This document shows positions 7,308 through 15,354 of a DNA stretch of 64,000 bases, piece by piece (position 1 is the stretch's first letter; each line of letters starts with the position of its first letter). Location: NCBI RefSeq assembly GCF_900111905.1, contig NZ_FOKM01000003.1, positions 310,001 to 374,000 on the forward strand. The letters are read 5' to 3'. This DNA is from Rhizobium sp. NFR07 (GTDB lineage Bacteria; Pseudomonadota; Alphaproteobacteria; Rhizobiales; Rhizobiaceae). Below the pieces are notes generated by a model. It was not told where the DNA came from. It ran no database searches and was given only the letters and a program-made list of their open reading frames with translations. The position numbers and the translations under genes were made by a program.

Positions 7308-9143
7308 ATGCGGCAGACACCCCGTCACCTCCTGCTTTCCAGCGTCGCGCTCGCGGCATGCCTGGTGTTTGGTTCCGTTGCGGGCGCCGCCACGCCGGAA
7401 GCAAAGCCGGCCGAGGAAAAGCCGGTGACGTTCGAGGCAAAGGATGCCCGTTCCTTCTCCGGCGCCTTCCTTGCTGCCCGCACGGCCGATGTCGACCACG
7501 ATTACACGACCGCGATCTCGCTCTACCGCAAGGCGCTCGATTTCGATCCGGCCAATCTGGAAATCCGCGAAAGGCTGATGATTTCGCTCCTGCTCAACGG
7601 CGATTTTGCCGACGGGCTGAAGGAGGCCGAAGCCCTGAAGGATGATGCCGCCGTCGAGCGCGTCACCAAGATCGTGCGCGGCCTGGATGCCGTTCGTGCC
7701 GGCAAGTTCGACACCGCCAAAAAGATCCTTGCCTATGAAGGCCCGAACGATCTCGACCGGCTGACACATCTCATGCTGTCGGCCTGGGCCGATGTCGGCG
7801 CCGGCAAGGGCAAGAAGGCGATCTCCTCGATCACCAGCCTCAAGGGCCCGGCCTGGTTCAAGGTATTCACCGACTATCACCTCGGCGCGATGGCGATCGT
7901 CAACGGCGATATCTCGACCGCCCGCCAGTATCTCAACAAGGCCGTGACCAACAATGACGCCGTCGCCACCGCGCCAGACACGTTCATGCGCGCAGTCATG
8001 GCGCTTGCCCGACTGGAAGCATCCGCCGGCAACAAGCAGAAGGCCCTCGACGCGATCTCCGTCGGTGATGGCCTGATCGCCAATTACGCGCCGCTGAAAG
8101 CCCTGCGCGAAAGCATCGAGAAGGGTGAAAAGCCCGCCCAACAGATCACCACGGCAGCCGAGGGTGCGGCCGGCGTTCTTTTCTCCATCGGCGGCGCTCT
8201 GAACCGCCAGGGTGCGGAAGACATGGTGGCGCTCTACCTGCAGATCTCCCATGCGCTCGACCCGAAGAGCGCCGATACGCTGATCCTGCTCGGCGGCATT
8301 GCCGAAAAGCTGGAACAGCCGCAGCGCGCGATTTCCTTCTACCAGCAGGTGCTCGAGGATTCGCCGATGCGGCGCATTTCCGAGCTGCAGCTCGGCATCA
8401 CGCTCTCCGATACCGGCAAGGTCGACGAGGCCAAGCAGCACCTGAAGGAGCTTATCGCTTCCGATCCGGCCGATGTGCGCAGCTATATCGCCTATGGCAG
8501 CGTCCTTTCCGAAGCGAAGGACTACAAGGAGATGGCCGCGAATTACGACAAGGCTGTCGAGGTGATCGGTCCGGTGACGAAGCAGGGCGACTGGTCGGTC
8601 TTCTTCCAGCGCGGCATCGCCTATGAGCGCCTTAAGACCTGGGACAAGGCAGAGCCGAACTTCCGCAAGGCGCTGGAACTCAATCCGGAACAGCCGCAGG
8701 TGCTGAACTATCTCGGCTATTCGCTGGTCGACATGAACCTCAATCTCGACGAAGGCCTGGAGATGATCCAGCGCGCCGTCGATGCGCGCCCGGACGACGG
8801 CTATATCGTCGATTCGCTCGGCTGGGCCTATTACCGCATGGGCCGGTTCGATGATGCGGTGACCGAGCTCGAAAAGGCGATCCAGCTACGTGCCGGCGAT
8901 GCCACGATCAACGACCATCTGGGCGATGCCTATTGGCGTGTCGGGCGCAAGCTCGAAGCCGTCTATCAGTGGAACCGGACGCTGATTTCGGAAGGCGAGG
9001 ACGTCAACCGCGAGCATGTGAAGGAAAAGATCGCCAACGGCCTACCGCCGCTCGGTCCGAACGACACCAACACCGTGCGCAACCAGACGGAAGCGCCAAC
9101 GGCCCCTGCCCCCGCGCCGGCTCAGCCCGACAAGAAGTCCTGA
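7308..9143 (+). CDS. Exported tetratricopeptide-repeat protein
   Basis: 611-residue protein with a signal peptide (MRQTPRHLLLSSVALAACLV..., cleavage near AGAA, about residue 27). An array of helical repeats follows. The C-terminal ones are clear TPRs: FFQRGIAYERLKTWDKAEPN, VDSLGWAYYRMGRFDDAVTE and INDHLGDAYWRVGRKLEAVY (about residues 430-570). It ends in a proline/alanine-rich tail (APTAPAPAPAQP). Probably a periplasmic scaffold for protein-protein interactions. Its TGA overlaps the ispE ATG (TGATG), so TPR gene, ispE and moaB form an operon. No specific partner can be named. Confidence 0.88.
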   Translation: MRQTPRHLLLSSVALAACLVFGSVAGAATPEAKPAEEKPVTFEAKDARSFSGAFLAARTADVDHDYTTAISLYRKALDFDPANLEIRERLMISLLLNGDFADGLKEAEALKDDAAVERVTKIVRGLDAVRAGKFDTAKKILAYEGPNDLDRLTHLMLSAWADVGAGKGKKAISSITSLKGPAWFKVFTDYHLGAMAIVNGDISTARQYLNKAVTNNDAVATAPDTFMRAVMALARLEASAGNKQKALDAISVGDGLIANYAPLKALRESIEKGEKPAQQITTAAEGAAGVLFSIGGALNRQGAEDMVALYLQISHALDPKSADTLILLGGIAEKLEQPQRAISFYQQVLEDSPMRRISELQLGITLSDTGKVDEAKQHLKELIASDPADVRSYIAYGSVLSEAKDYKEMAANYDKAVEVIGPVTKQGDWSVFFQRGIAYERLKTWDKAEPNFRKALELNPEQPQVLNYLGYSLVDMNLNLDEGLEMIQRAVDARPDDGYIVDSLGWAYYRMGRFDDAVTELEKAIQLRAGDATINDHLGDAYWRVGRKLEAVYQWNRTLISEGEDVNREHVKEKIANGLPPLGPNDTNTVRNQTEAPTAPAPAPAQPDKKS

Positions 9144-10060
9144 TGCTCGACATGTCGCTCGATCAAGCAAGGCCTGCCGCCGAGGCGGGCCTTGTCGAGT
9201 TCGCACGGGCCAAGATCAATCTCGCGCTGCATGTCACCGGCCGCCGCGCCGATGGCTATCACCTGCTCGACAGCGTGGTGACCTTCTGCGAGACGGGCGA
9301 CCGGCTGGTGATCGCATTAGCCGATCAGGACGCGTTCACCGTTTCCGGCCCCTTTTCCGATGGCCTCGGCGAACCCGCCAACAATCTGGTGCTGAAGGCT
9401 CGCGACGGATTGCGGACGCGGCTTGCCTCAGCCGGCGTGACGACACCTCCGGTCTCCATCCATCTGGAAAAGAACCTGCCTGTCGCCTCCGGCATCGGCG
9501 GCGGCTCCGCAGATGCCGCAGCCGCCCTGAATGGCCTGATGCGCGCCTGGAACGCCGATCTGGAGCCGCAGGAAAGCATGTCGCTGGCACTTTCGCTCGG
9601 CGCGGATGTGCCGATGTGCCTTGCCGGCCAGCCGCTTTCGGCCCGTGGCATCGGTGAAGACATAACGCCACTGCCGCATATGCCCTCCATGGCGCTGGTG
9701 CTCGTCAATCCGCTGATCGGCGTCTCTACCCCCGCGATCTTCAAGGCGCTGCAGAGCCGCGACAACCCACCGGTCGGAAGCCTTCCCTCGTCCGGTGCGC
9801 TGTCCGAGTGGATCGACTGCCTTGCGGGACTGCGCAACGATCTCGAGCCCGCGGCGACCGTGCTGGTACCGGAAATCGCGACCGCTCGCGCACTGCTGGA
9901 CCGTCAAGGCGCACTTCTGTCGCGCATGTCCGGCTCCGGCGCCACCTGCTTCGGCATTTTCGAAGATATCGACAAGGCACGGGCAGCCGCCGAGATGATA
10001 ACGGCAGAGCGGCCAGGCTGGTATGTTGCCGCGACCAAGACAGTTGGAGAAGAGAAATGA
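9143..10060 (+). CDS. ispE: 4-diphosphocytidyl-2-C-methyl-D-erythritol kinase
   Basis: GHMP-family kinase catalysing the fourth step of the MEP isoprenoid pathway (ATP-dependent phosphorylation of CDP-methylerythritol). 305 residues. It shows the N-terminal FARAKINLALHVTGRRADGYH, the ATP-binding loop LPVASGIGGGSADAAAAL (about residues 113-130), and C-terminal SRMSGSGATCFGIF. The start at 9143 overlaps the preceding stop; an ATG three codons later is also possible. It overlaps moaB by four bases (ATGA). It contributes the isopentenyl units that IspB, encoded upstream, polymerises. Confidence 0.95.
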   Translation: MLDMSLDQARPAAEAGLVEFARAKINLALHVTGRRADGYHLLDSVVTFCETGDRLVIALADQDAFTVSGPFSDGLGEPANNLVLKARDGLRTRLASAGVTTPPVSIHLEKNLPVASGIGGGSADAAAALNGLMRAWNADLEPQESMSLALSLGADVPMCLAGQPLSARGIGEDITPLPHMPSMALVLVNPLIGVSTPAIFKALQSRDNPPVGSLPSSGALSEWIDCLAGLRNDLEPAATVLVPEIATARALLDRQGALLSRMSGSGATCFGIFEDIDKARAAAEMITAERPGWYVAATKTVGEEK

Positions 10061-10605
10061 TCGGCATCGACGAGAAACGCGGTTTCATCCCGCTCGGCAT
10101 CGCCGTGCTCACCGTATCCGACACCCGCACGATGGAGGACGACAAGTCCGGCCAGACGCTGGTCGACCGCATCACCGACGCGGGCCATCAGGTCAAGGCA
10201 CGCGCCATCGTCACCGACGACAAGGCAAAGATCGCCGACCAGGTGAAGGCCTGGACGCTCGACGCGGAGATAGACGTCGTGATCACCACCGGCGGCACTG
10301 GCTTCACCGGCCGCGACGTTACCCCGGAAGCGCTGGAGCCGCTGTTCGAAAAACGGATGGACGGGTTCTCCGAAGTCTTTCACCGGATCTCCTACGACAA
10401 GATCGGCACATCGACGATCCAGTCACGCGCCACGGGCGGCGTCGCCAACGCCACTTTCATCTTCGTGCTCCCAGGCTCTCCCGGCGCCTGCAAGGATGCC
10501 TGGGACGGCATCATCAAGGCGCAGCTCGACTATCGCCACATGCCCTGCAATTTCGTGGAAATCATGCCGCGGCTCGACGAGCATCTGCAGCGGACGAAGA
10601 GCTGA
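10057..10605 (+). CDS. moaB: Molybdenum cofactor biosynthesis protein MoaB
   Basis: MogA/MoaB-type molybdopterin adenylyltransferase family, 182 residues. Motifs: IAVLTVSDTRTMEDDKSGQ, VVITTGGTGFTGRDVTPEAL (the TTGGTG substrate loop) and LPGSPGACKDAW. It acts in the cytoplasm on molybdopterin in cofactor synthesis. A GGAG lies 8 nt before the start, which overlaps the ispE stop. It is convergent with the following gene, with a 6-base gap. MoaB versus MogA function cannot be separated from sequence alone. Confidence 0.93.
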   Translation: MIGIDEKRGFIPLGIAVLTVSDTRTMEDDKSGQTLVDRITDAGHQVKARAIVTDDKAKIADQVKAWTLDAEIDVVITTGGTGFTGRDVTPEALEPLFEKRMDGFSEVFHRISYDKIGTSTIQSRATGGVANATFIFVLPGSPGACKDAWDGIIKAQLDYRHMPCNFVEIMPRLDEHLQRTKS

Positions 10606-10611
10606 TTTGGG

Positions 10612-11133
10612 TCAGGCGCCTCTTGCCGCAGCGACCCAGGCGGGGATCATCTCGCTCGTCAGCCTGATCGTCTTCTCGGCCTTGGCAAGCACTTCCAGCG
10701 ACATGCCCGACTTCGCCACCGAGATCGCATGGCGTTTGGGCACCAGCAATCCATATTCCAGCGGCGGCACGGCGCGGCCGATGCGTTTGAAGAACGGCCG
10801 GCGATAATTGCGCGCCGGCGAGAAGCGGGCCGACTGCTTCTGCACCGCGAGATGTTCCGCCACCTCGTCGATCCAGCCGCTCTGAGGGCGGGCGCCGGGC
10901 TCCAGCAGCATCAGCCATTCACCGCGGGCGCTGCGCAGCACATCCTTGATATCCCAATGGGTGTGGAAACGGCAGCCGGCCGCATCCGCAACGCGGGACG
11001 AGCCATCGCGCGAGGCGTGATCGAGAATGATCACGTCACTCACAAGGCCCTCCACTGCGGCGGAGACGAGAATCGAAAGCGTTTGCGCCAGTTCAGCTTC
11101 CTGGTCGCGGCATTCCATCAGGACAGTCAGCAT
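10612..11133 (-). CDS. Glycosyltransferase family 2-like protein, short
   Basis: 173-residue protein with a GT-A-like N-terminal half: MLTVLMECRDQEAELAQTL, then SDVIILDHASRDGSS (nucleotide-binding strand) and GEWLMLLEPGARPQSGWIDE, which stands where a DxD-containing strand would be. The usual DxD is not obvious (LEPGA instead), so catalytic activity is doubtful. The C-terminus (IPAWVAAARGA) is short compared with full GT2 enzymes of 230 residues or more. No polysaccharide genes are nearby. Best described as a GT2-fold protein of unknown, possibly non-catalytic, role. Confidence 0.68.
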   Translation of the reverse strand: MLTVLMECRDQEAELAQTLSILVSAAVEGLVSDVIILDHASRDGSSRVADAAGCRFHTHWDIKDVLRSARGEWLMLLEPGARPQSGWIDEVAEHLAVQKQSARFSPARNYRRPFFKRIGRAVPPLEYGLLVPKRHAISVAKSGMSLEVLAKAEKTIRLTSEMIPAWVAAARGA

Positions 11134-11260
11134 GATTGACCCTTATCGCATTGCACAAGCGCTTGCCAACAGCGCATCAAAGTTTGTTCTTGCAATGTTC
11201 TCATTTAAGGGGTAGGAATTTAATCATCAGGTGCGGGAATGATCCCGCCAGGAGCCCCTT

Positions 11261-12418
11261 ATGAACGAGCTGTCCCATTTGAGGCAGGGAGCATTCGCGC
11301 CCGCCCATACGGCAGATATTGCCGATGCACTGGTTCAATCGTCCGGTTTGAGGATCGAGATCGACCGACGCCGGGGCCGTGGCGCGGGCCTGAACCCGAG
11401 CGGACGCTTCGAGGAAGAGCGGCGCGAGGCATTCGACGACGGCTGGCAGACGCTCGAGGAGCTGGAAGCCTTCCGCACCGAAGTGCAGGTCGAGAAGCCG
11501 AAGACGGCGATTACCCGCAACGATTCTCCCGATATCGGCTTCGACCGTTCGATCAATCCCTATCGCGGCTGCGAGCATGGCTGCATCTATTGCTTCGCCC
11601 GCCCGACCCACAGTTTCATGGGCCTATCGCCGGGGCTCGATTTCGAATCGAAACTGTTCGCCAAACCGGATGTGCCGCGTCTTCTGGAACGGGAGTTGAG
11701 CAAGCCAGACTATAAGGTAAGAGCGATGGCGATTGGCACCAATACCGATCCCTACCAGCCGATCGAGCGGGAATGGCGTATCATGCGCCAGATCCTCGAA
11801 GTGTTGCACAAGGCCAATCATCCGGTTGCGATCGTCACCAAGTCGGCTCTGATCATGCGCGACATCGATATTCTCGCCGACATGGCCTCCAAGGGTCTCG
11901 CCAAGGTCGGCATATCGGTGACGACGCTGGACAGAAAACTTGCCCGCACGATGGAGCCGCGCGCCTCGACACCTGCAAAGCGGCTGGAAGCGATCAAGGC
12001 CTTGACCGATGCCGGCATCCCGACCGCCGTCATGGCCTCGCCGATCATTCCGGCGCTGAACGACCACGAGATCGAGCGGATTCTTGACGCCGGCCATGCG
12101 GCGGGTGCGACGGAGGCAAGCTATGTGCTCTTGCGCCTGCCGCTGGAGGTGGCCCCGCTCTTCCGCGACTGGCTGCTACGCAACTATCCGGATCGCTACC
12201 GGCACGTCATGTCGCTGGTCCGTTCGATGCGCGGCGGCAAGGATTACGATGCCGAGTTCGGCAAGCGGATGAAGGGCGCCGGACCCTATGCCTGGCAGAT
12301 CAGCCGCCGGTTCGAGATGGCGACGAAGCGGCTGGGCATGACCCGCCGCGGCATGCCGCTGCGCGACGACCTGTTCCTGCGGCCGAATGGCGGCGGCATC
12401 CAGTTGTCGCTTCTCTGA
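11261..12418 (+). CDS. PA0069-family radical SAM protein (SPL-like)
   Basis: 385 residues. The radical SAM cluster motif CEHGCIYC (CxxxCxxC, about residues 104-111) sits in a SINPYRGCEHGCIYCFARPT context typical of spore photoproduct lyase-like and PA0069 proteins. Downstream AIGTNTDPYQPIE and VAIVTKSALIMRDIDIL follow the same family. It binds a 4Fe-4S cluster and SAM to generate a 5'-deoxyadenosyl radical; the substrate in non-sporulating bacteria is unknown. Codirectional with rnhB, which follows after a structured 257-bp gap. Confidence 0.88.
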   Translation: MNELSHLRQGAFAPAHTADIADALVQSSGLRIEIDRRRGRGAGLNPSGRFEEERREAFDDGWQTLEELEAFRTEVQVEKPKTAITRNDSPDIGFDRSINPYRGCEHGCIYCFARPTHSFMGLSPGLDFESKLFAKPDVPRLLERELSKPDYKVRAMAIGTNTDPYQPIEREWRIMRQILEVLHKANHPVAIVTKSALIMRDIDILADMASKGLAKVGISVTTLDRKLARTMEPRASTPAKRLEAIKALTDAGIPTAVMASPIIPALNDHEIERILDAGHAAGATEASYVLLRLPLEVAPLFRDWLLRNYPDRYRHVMSLVRSMRGGKDYDAEFGKRMKGAGPYAWQISRRFEMATKRLGMTRRGMPLRDDLFLRPNGGGIQLSLL

Positions 12419-12538
12419 GCCAGGAGGAGCGCCCCGGACGGGGCATCTGAGGGACGAGGAGCGGTGAGCGAATCGTCCAAGAGGAACAAGGTGGCATCTG
12501 CCATGATCCATTCTGTTCTCGTCATTCAAATTCGACTT

Positions 12539-12581
12539 CGTTCTCGGCAAGGTTACCCGCCTCCCTTGCCCGCCGAGAACG
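12539..12581 (+). repeat. Perfect inverted repeat upstream of rnhB
   Basis: CGTTCTCGGC (12539-12548) pairs perfectly with GCCGAGAACG (12572-12581). An inner AAGG/CCTT could extend the stem. It is the first of several inverted repeats in the interval between the radical SAM gene and rnhB. Confidence 0.7.
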
Positions 12582-12583
12582 CT

Positions 12584-12639
12584 GCCCCGAGCCCACCGCG
12601 TTCCCCGGTGGACAGCGAAGCCGCACTCGCTGTCGGGGC
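12584..12639 (+). other. Possible three-way-junction RNA fold upstream of rnhB
   Basis: An outer stem GCCCCG (12584-12589) with CGGGGC (12634-12639) encloses two hairpins: CCACCG/CGGTGG (12593-12598 with 12606-12611) and ACAGCG/CGCTGT (12612-12617 with 12628-12633). All pairings are perfect Watson-Crick. The fold is drawn by eye and has not been energy-minimised. Confidence 0.45.
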
Positions 12640-12641
12640 TT

Positions 12642-12707
12642 GCAGGAGATCGGGACGGCGTGCGAACCTGCCGCCATGTTGGTTCGCACGTCGCCCGATT
12701 CTCCTGC
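12642..12707 (+). repeat. Long hairpin enclosing the rnhB start codon
   Basis: A 27-nt left arm (12642-12668) and 27-nt right arm (12681-12707) pair almost completely: GCAGGAGA/TCTCCTGC, TCGGG/CCCGA (one bulge) and CGTGCGAACC/GGTTCGCACG. The 12-nt loop contains the ATG at 12676. The only Shine-Dalgarno-like AGGAG (12644-12648) is inside the left arm. Confidence 0.75.
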
Positions 12708-13344
12708 GCTTTTCGACGCCATACCGATCGTGTGCGATTTCAGCCTGGAACTCGCCGCGCGCGACGCCGGACACTGGCCGGTCGCCGGCACCGATGAGGC
12801 CGGCCGCGGACCATTGGCCGGCCCGGTCGTTGCAGCCGCCGTCATCCTCGATCCGGAAAATATTCCAACCGGCCTCAACGATTCCAAGCAATTGACGATT
12901 CTCCAGCGGGAGACGCTGTTCGAGGCGATCATGGCGACGGCGCATGTCTCGATCGCCGCATCCGGTCCCCGTCATATCGACGAGCGCAACATCCTGCGCG
13001 CCAGCCTCGACGCCATGCGCCGCGCCGTCGCCGGCCTCTGCGCGCCACCTGCCCTCGTCCTCGCCGACGGCCGTGACGTACCACGCGGGCTCACCTGCCG
13101 GGGCCAGGCCGTCATCAAGGGTGATAGCCGCTCCGTCTCGATCGCCGCCGCCTCGATCATCGCCAAGGTCACCCGCGACCGCATGATGGCCCGCGCCGGC
13201 GCGGTCTATCCCGCCTATGGTTTCGAGAAACACGCCGGCTACGGCACCAAGCAGCATCGCGACGGCATCGACGCCCACGGCCCCTGCTCGCTGCATCGGA
13301 TGAGTTTTCGGCCGCTACGCAAGGATGTGTCAGTCGAGGGGTAG
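12676..13344 (+). CDS. rnhB: Ribonuclease HII
   Basis: Endonuclease that removes ribonucleotides from DNA and degrades RNA in RNA-DNA hybrids. About 222 residues. Active-site motifs: [20 protein letters not shown] (D and E of the DEDD set), [28 protein letters not shown], and C-terminal [10 protein letters not shown]...[10 protein letters not shown]. The start chosen (12676) gives an N-terminus with the PDSP motif of rhizobial RnhB. It lies in the loop of a strong hairpin and has no normally spaced Shine-Dalgarno. A TTG at 12640 is an alternative. A decayed second copy of its 3' end lies at 13973-14117. Confidence 0.92.
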   Translation: MLVRTSPDSPALFDAIPIVCDFSLELAARDAGHWPVAGTDEAGRGPLAGPVVAAAVILDPENIPTGLNDSKQLTILQRETLFEAIMATAHVSIAASGPRHIDERNILRASLDAMRRAVAGLCAPPALVLADGRDVPRGLTCRGQAVIKGDSRSVSIAAASIIAKVTRDRMMARAGAVYPAYGFEKHAGYGTKQHRDGIDAHGPCSLHRMSFRPLRKDVSVEG

Positions 13345-13419
13345 CAGCCATCTCACCGGAGATGGCGTAGAATTCAACGCCGCCGACGCCCAGCGTGACG
13401 AGCGCACCGCATTGCTATA

Positions 13420-13716
13420 GTGGAAGCGGTCGTCCCCAGTGATCAATGCTGCGCAGGCGCAAAGCCGCGTCCCGGCTTTACGCACCGGCCAAGGAGAAAC
13501 AAGATTATCAAGATAATGGTATTGCTGCACGCCGCCGTTGGCATGGGCTGGCAGTCTCCTCCTAAAGGAACCAGCCTGAAGACGCTGGGCGAAGCCGAAG
13601 AACAGGGTTTCATCCTCATCCGCGGGGAATTTCAGAAACGACAGTTCCGACTGACGAAAAAGGGTGCCGAACACGTCGATCTCGACAGGCGACGCCTGGA
13701 GGCTCGCAGGTCGTAA
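13420..13716 (+). CDS. Doubtful small hypothetical protein
   Basis: Open frame of 98 codons; an internal ATG at 13516 would give 66 residues. The C-terminal part (LKTLGEAEEQGFILIRGEF, then FRLTKKGAEHVDL) has the look of a winged-helix 'LTxKG' ending as in small DNA-binding proteins, but no full HTH can be drawn. There is no convincing Shine-Dalgarno close to either start (AAGGAG is about 20 nt upstream of 13516). It lies in a region disturbed by duplication and may be a gene fragment. Confidence 0.3.
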   Translation: MEAVVPSDQCCAGAKPRPGFTHRPRRNKIIKIMVLLHAAVGMGWQSPPKGTSLKTLGEAEEQGFILIRGEFQKRQFRLTKKGAEHVDLDRRRLEARRS

Positions 13717-13768
13717 AAGATCGCGTCACGATGAAGAGCGGCCGCGGTCCAAGCATCCGATTTTGCAG

Positions 13769-13890
13769 ATAAAAAAAGCCGGGATTTTGCGACTTAAACT
13801 GACCGAAGCAATCAGTTGAGGCACGTCTGAACCTCGCCGACCATATCCACCTCCATTTGGGCGCCGATATCGTCAGGTTGGAGATTTGCA
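13769..13890 (-). pseudogene. Decayed second copy of the atpF 3' end
   Basis: The 43 bases at 13799-13841 match 14851-14893 (end of intact atpF) at 35 of 43 positions with no gap. The stop codon is at the equivalent place. Read on the minus strand the last residues are DMVGEVQTCLN, against DGVAKVQSRLN in intact AtpF. Just downstream of that stop, 13771-13783 (A-run plus GCCGGG) resembles half of the atpF terminator. Similarity fades toward 13890. No start or membrane segment remains, so this is a gene relic. Confidence 0.75.
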
Positions 13891-13972
13891 TGGGCTCGAA
13901 GGTTTAGCGTCGCGGGCCAGAGTATCGTAAGCGATCTAAACAGCTTTGCGGCTTTCGACCAGACGCACCGCC

Positions 13973-14117
13973 TGCGTCGTCTCGCCCGCCACCGGCCTCG
14001 TCCGGCATTTCGGCTACGGCACCAGACAGAACTGCTAATACGTGGATCATCATGCCCCCCTGGTCGCTCCCGCAAATGAGCTTTCGGCCGTTGAGGAAGG
14101 TGGCGGCGGAGGGGTGA
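13973..14117 (+). pseudogene. Decayed second copy of the rnhB 3' end
   Basis: Plus-strand translation gives PATGLVRHFGYGTRQNC then a TAA at 14036-14038, corresponding to [17 protein letters not shown] of intact RNase HII. After one extra C (about 14060) the frame resumes as [18 protein letters not shown] and a TGA at 14115-14117, corresponding to [20 protein letters not shown] nonsense mutation and a frameshift mark it as non-functional. The residual C-terminus (KVAAEG) differs from the intact copy (KDVSVEG), so it is not a recent identical duplicate. Confidence 0.82.
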
Positions 14118-14258
14118 TGTCAGCGACCGCTGGACCTGTTCCAGCGCCCACTTCTGCTATATTCCGGAAGGCAACACCGGCCGTCGCGCTCACGACCGCC
14201 ATTCGTCTATAAATGCGTGATCAACTAATGATACTAGCCGTGGAAGGGTAGGCCCAGA

Positions 14259-14732
14259 TTGATTTCCTCATTCCTCAAGCCGTTCACAAGCGCCGTTCTC
14301 ATCACGGCTTTGTCTTGCTCGTCTGCGCTGGCGCTAAGTTGTGAAACGGACGTTTCTAACTTCGAATACACGGACGATAGGCCCGCAATATTCAATTTCG
14401 GCACGAGAGCGGACGTAGACAAGGCTTATTCGAAGCTGGCAGAAACCGTCGGGTCGCTGGATATATATCCCAAACCGACGGTCTTTTTCACCAAAGGCTA
14501 CGATAAACTAACCCAATACAACTGTTCTGGCGACAAATGCAGTTCCCAGGATATCGGCGAGGGCTTCAGCATCTGCGTCGCAAGCCCCAGAAGTCCCGGG
14601 GAATCCTGTTATCCGCTTGCCGTCGTTTACAATAATAAGATGTATTGCCTGCTTTATCCGGGGACCGGGTCGTCCGACGTGGGAACATCAGACGGGCCGT
14701 ACATTCCTTTCGCCGGCCTCAATTCGAAATAA
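14259..14732 (+). CDS. Exported cysteine-containing hypothetical protein
   Basis: 157-residue protein that I do not recognise. TTG start preceded by GGAAGGG with a 10-nt gap. The N-terminal signal peptide (MISSFLKPFTSAVLITALSC...) is cleaved probably near ALA-LSC (about residue 27). The mature part has at least six cysteines (SCETD, YNCSGDKC, ICVAS, SCYPL, YCLLY), which suggests disulfides in the periplasm. Composition is less GC-rich than the neighbours. It sits between a decayed rnhB end and the atp operon, convergent with atpF, as a probable late insertion. Confidence 0.65.
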   Translation: MISSFLKPFTSAVLITALSCSSALALSCETDVSNFEYTDDRPAIFNFGTRADVDKAYSKLAETVGSLDIYPKPTVFFTKGYDKLTQYNCSGDKCSSQDIGEGFSICVASPRSPGESCYPLAVVYNNKMYCLLYPGTGSSDVGTSDGPYIPFAGLNSK

Positions 14733-14802
14733 GAAGCGACCTAGATCTTCCCTAAACGAACAGTGCGAAGCTGATTTTCCATCAGCAGTCACTGCACTCT
14801 AG

Positions 14803-14837
14803 CAAAACAAAAAAGCCGGGCGTCTCCACCCGGCTTT
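14803..14837 (-). terminator. Intrinsic terminator of the atp operon
   Basis: Perfect 9-bp stem AAAGCCGGG (14812-14820) / CCCGGCTTT (14829-14837), 8-nt loop. On the minus strand it is followed by CTTTTTTGTTTTG, a T-rich tail. It lies 27 bases beyond the atpF stop. It could also serve the convergent secreted gene, though the plus-strand tail is poor in T. Confidence 0.88.
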
Positions 14838-14863
14838 CTCAATTCCATACCTGACCGAACAGA

Positions 14864-15349
14864 TCAGTTCAGGCGCGACTGAACCTTGGCGACGCCGTCC
14901 TTGAAGAGAGCGTTCTGCGTCGTCTTGTCGGCCTTCGAGGCAATGACCTTTTCGGCGGCGGCGATCGCAATGTCGACTGCGGCGGCACGGACGGCACCGA
15001 TGGCGTCGGCTTCGGCCTGCTTGATCTTCTGCTCGGAGAGCGCATTGCGGCGGGCGACGAATTCCTCGGTCTTCTGACGGGCTTCTTCCGTCAGGGCCGC
15101 GGCTTCGCGTTCAGCTGCAGCGACGATCTGGGCGGCGTCAGCTTCGGCTTCCTTGCGCTTCTTCTGGTATTCGGCGAGCAGGGCCTGGGCTTCTTCGCGC
15201 AGGCGCTTGGCTTCGTCGAGTTCCTGGCGGATGTTGTCGGCGCGCGCGTCGAGCGACTTCGCCAGCATGCCCGGTACCTTCACATAGACCAGGATGGCGA
15301 GGAAGATGACGAGCGCGACGAGCGTAAAGAAAGTTGCGTCGAATGCCAT
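14864..15349 (-). CDS. atpF: ATP synthase F0 subunit b
   Basis: 161-residue peripheral-stalk subunit. One N-terminal membrane span (FFTLVALVIFLAILVYVKVP, about residues 7-26) is followed by a long charged coiled coil rich in A, E, K and R, and a C-terminal region ending KVQSRLN that would contact the delta subunit. Last gene of the F0 operon; the start is 5 bases after the b' stop. A decayed copy of its 3' end lies at 13769-13890. Confidence 0.95.
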   Translation of the reverse strand: MAFDATFFTLVALVIFLAILVYVKVPGMLAKSLDARADNIRQELDEAKRLREEAQALLAEYQKKRKEAEADAAQIVAAAEREAAALTEEARQKTEEFVARRNALSEQKIKQAEADAIGAVRAAAVDIAIAAAEKVIASKADKTTQNALFKDGVAKVQSRLN

Positions 15350-15354
15350 GGTGA

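Larger units (their letters stand above)
13345..14258. other. Scarred interval between rnhB and the secreted orphan
   Basis: 914 bases without a confidently identified gene. From left to right: about 70 bases with nothing obvious; a doubtful small plus-strand ORF (13420-13716); a decayed atpF 3' end with a trace of its terminator (about 13769-13890); a decayed rnhB 3' end (about 13973-14117); and about 140 bases leading to the TTG start at 14259. The decayed copies are described separately. Confidence 0.8.

Noticed and set aside
7290..8441. 383-codon antisense frame opposite the TPR gene
   Set aside because: High-GC shadow: the sense strand has a signal peptide and TPR motifs; the antisense product is Gly/Arg/His-rich without recognisable features.
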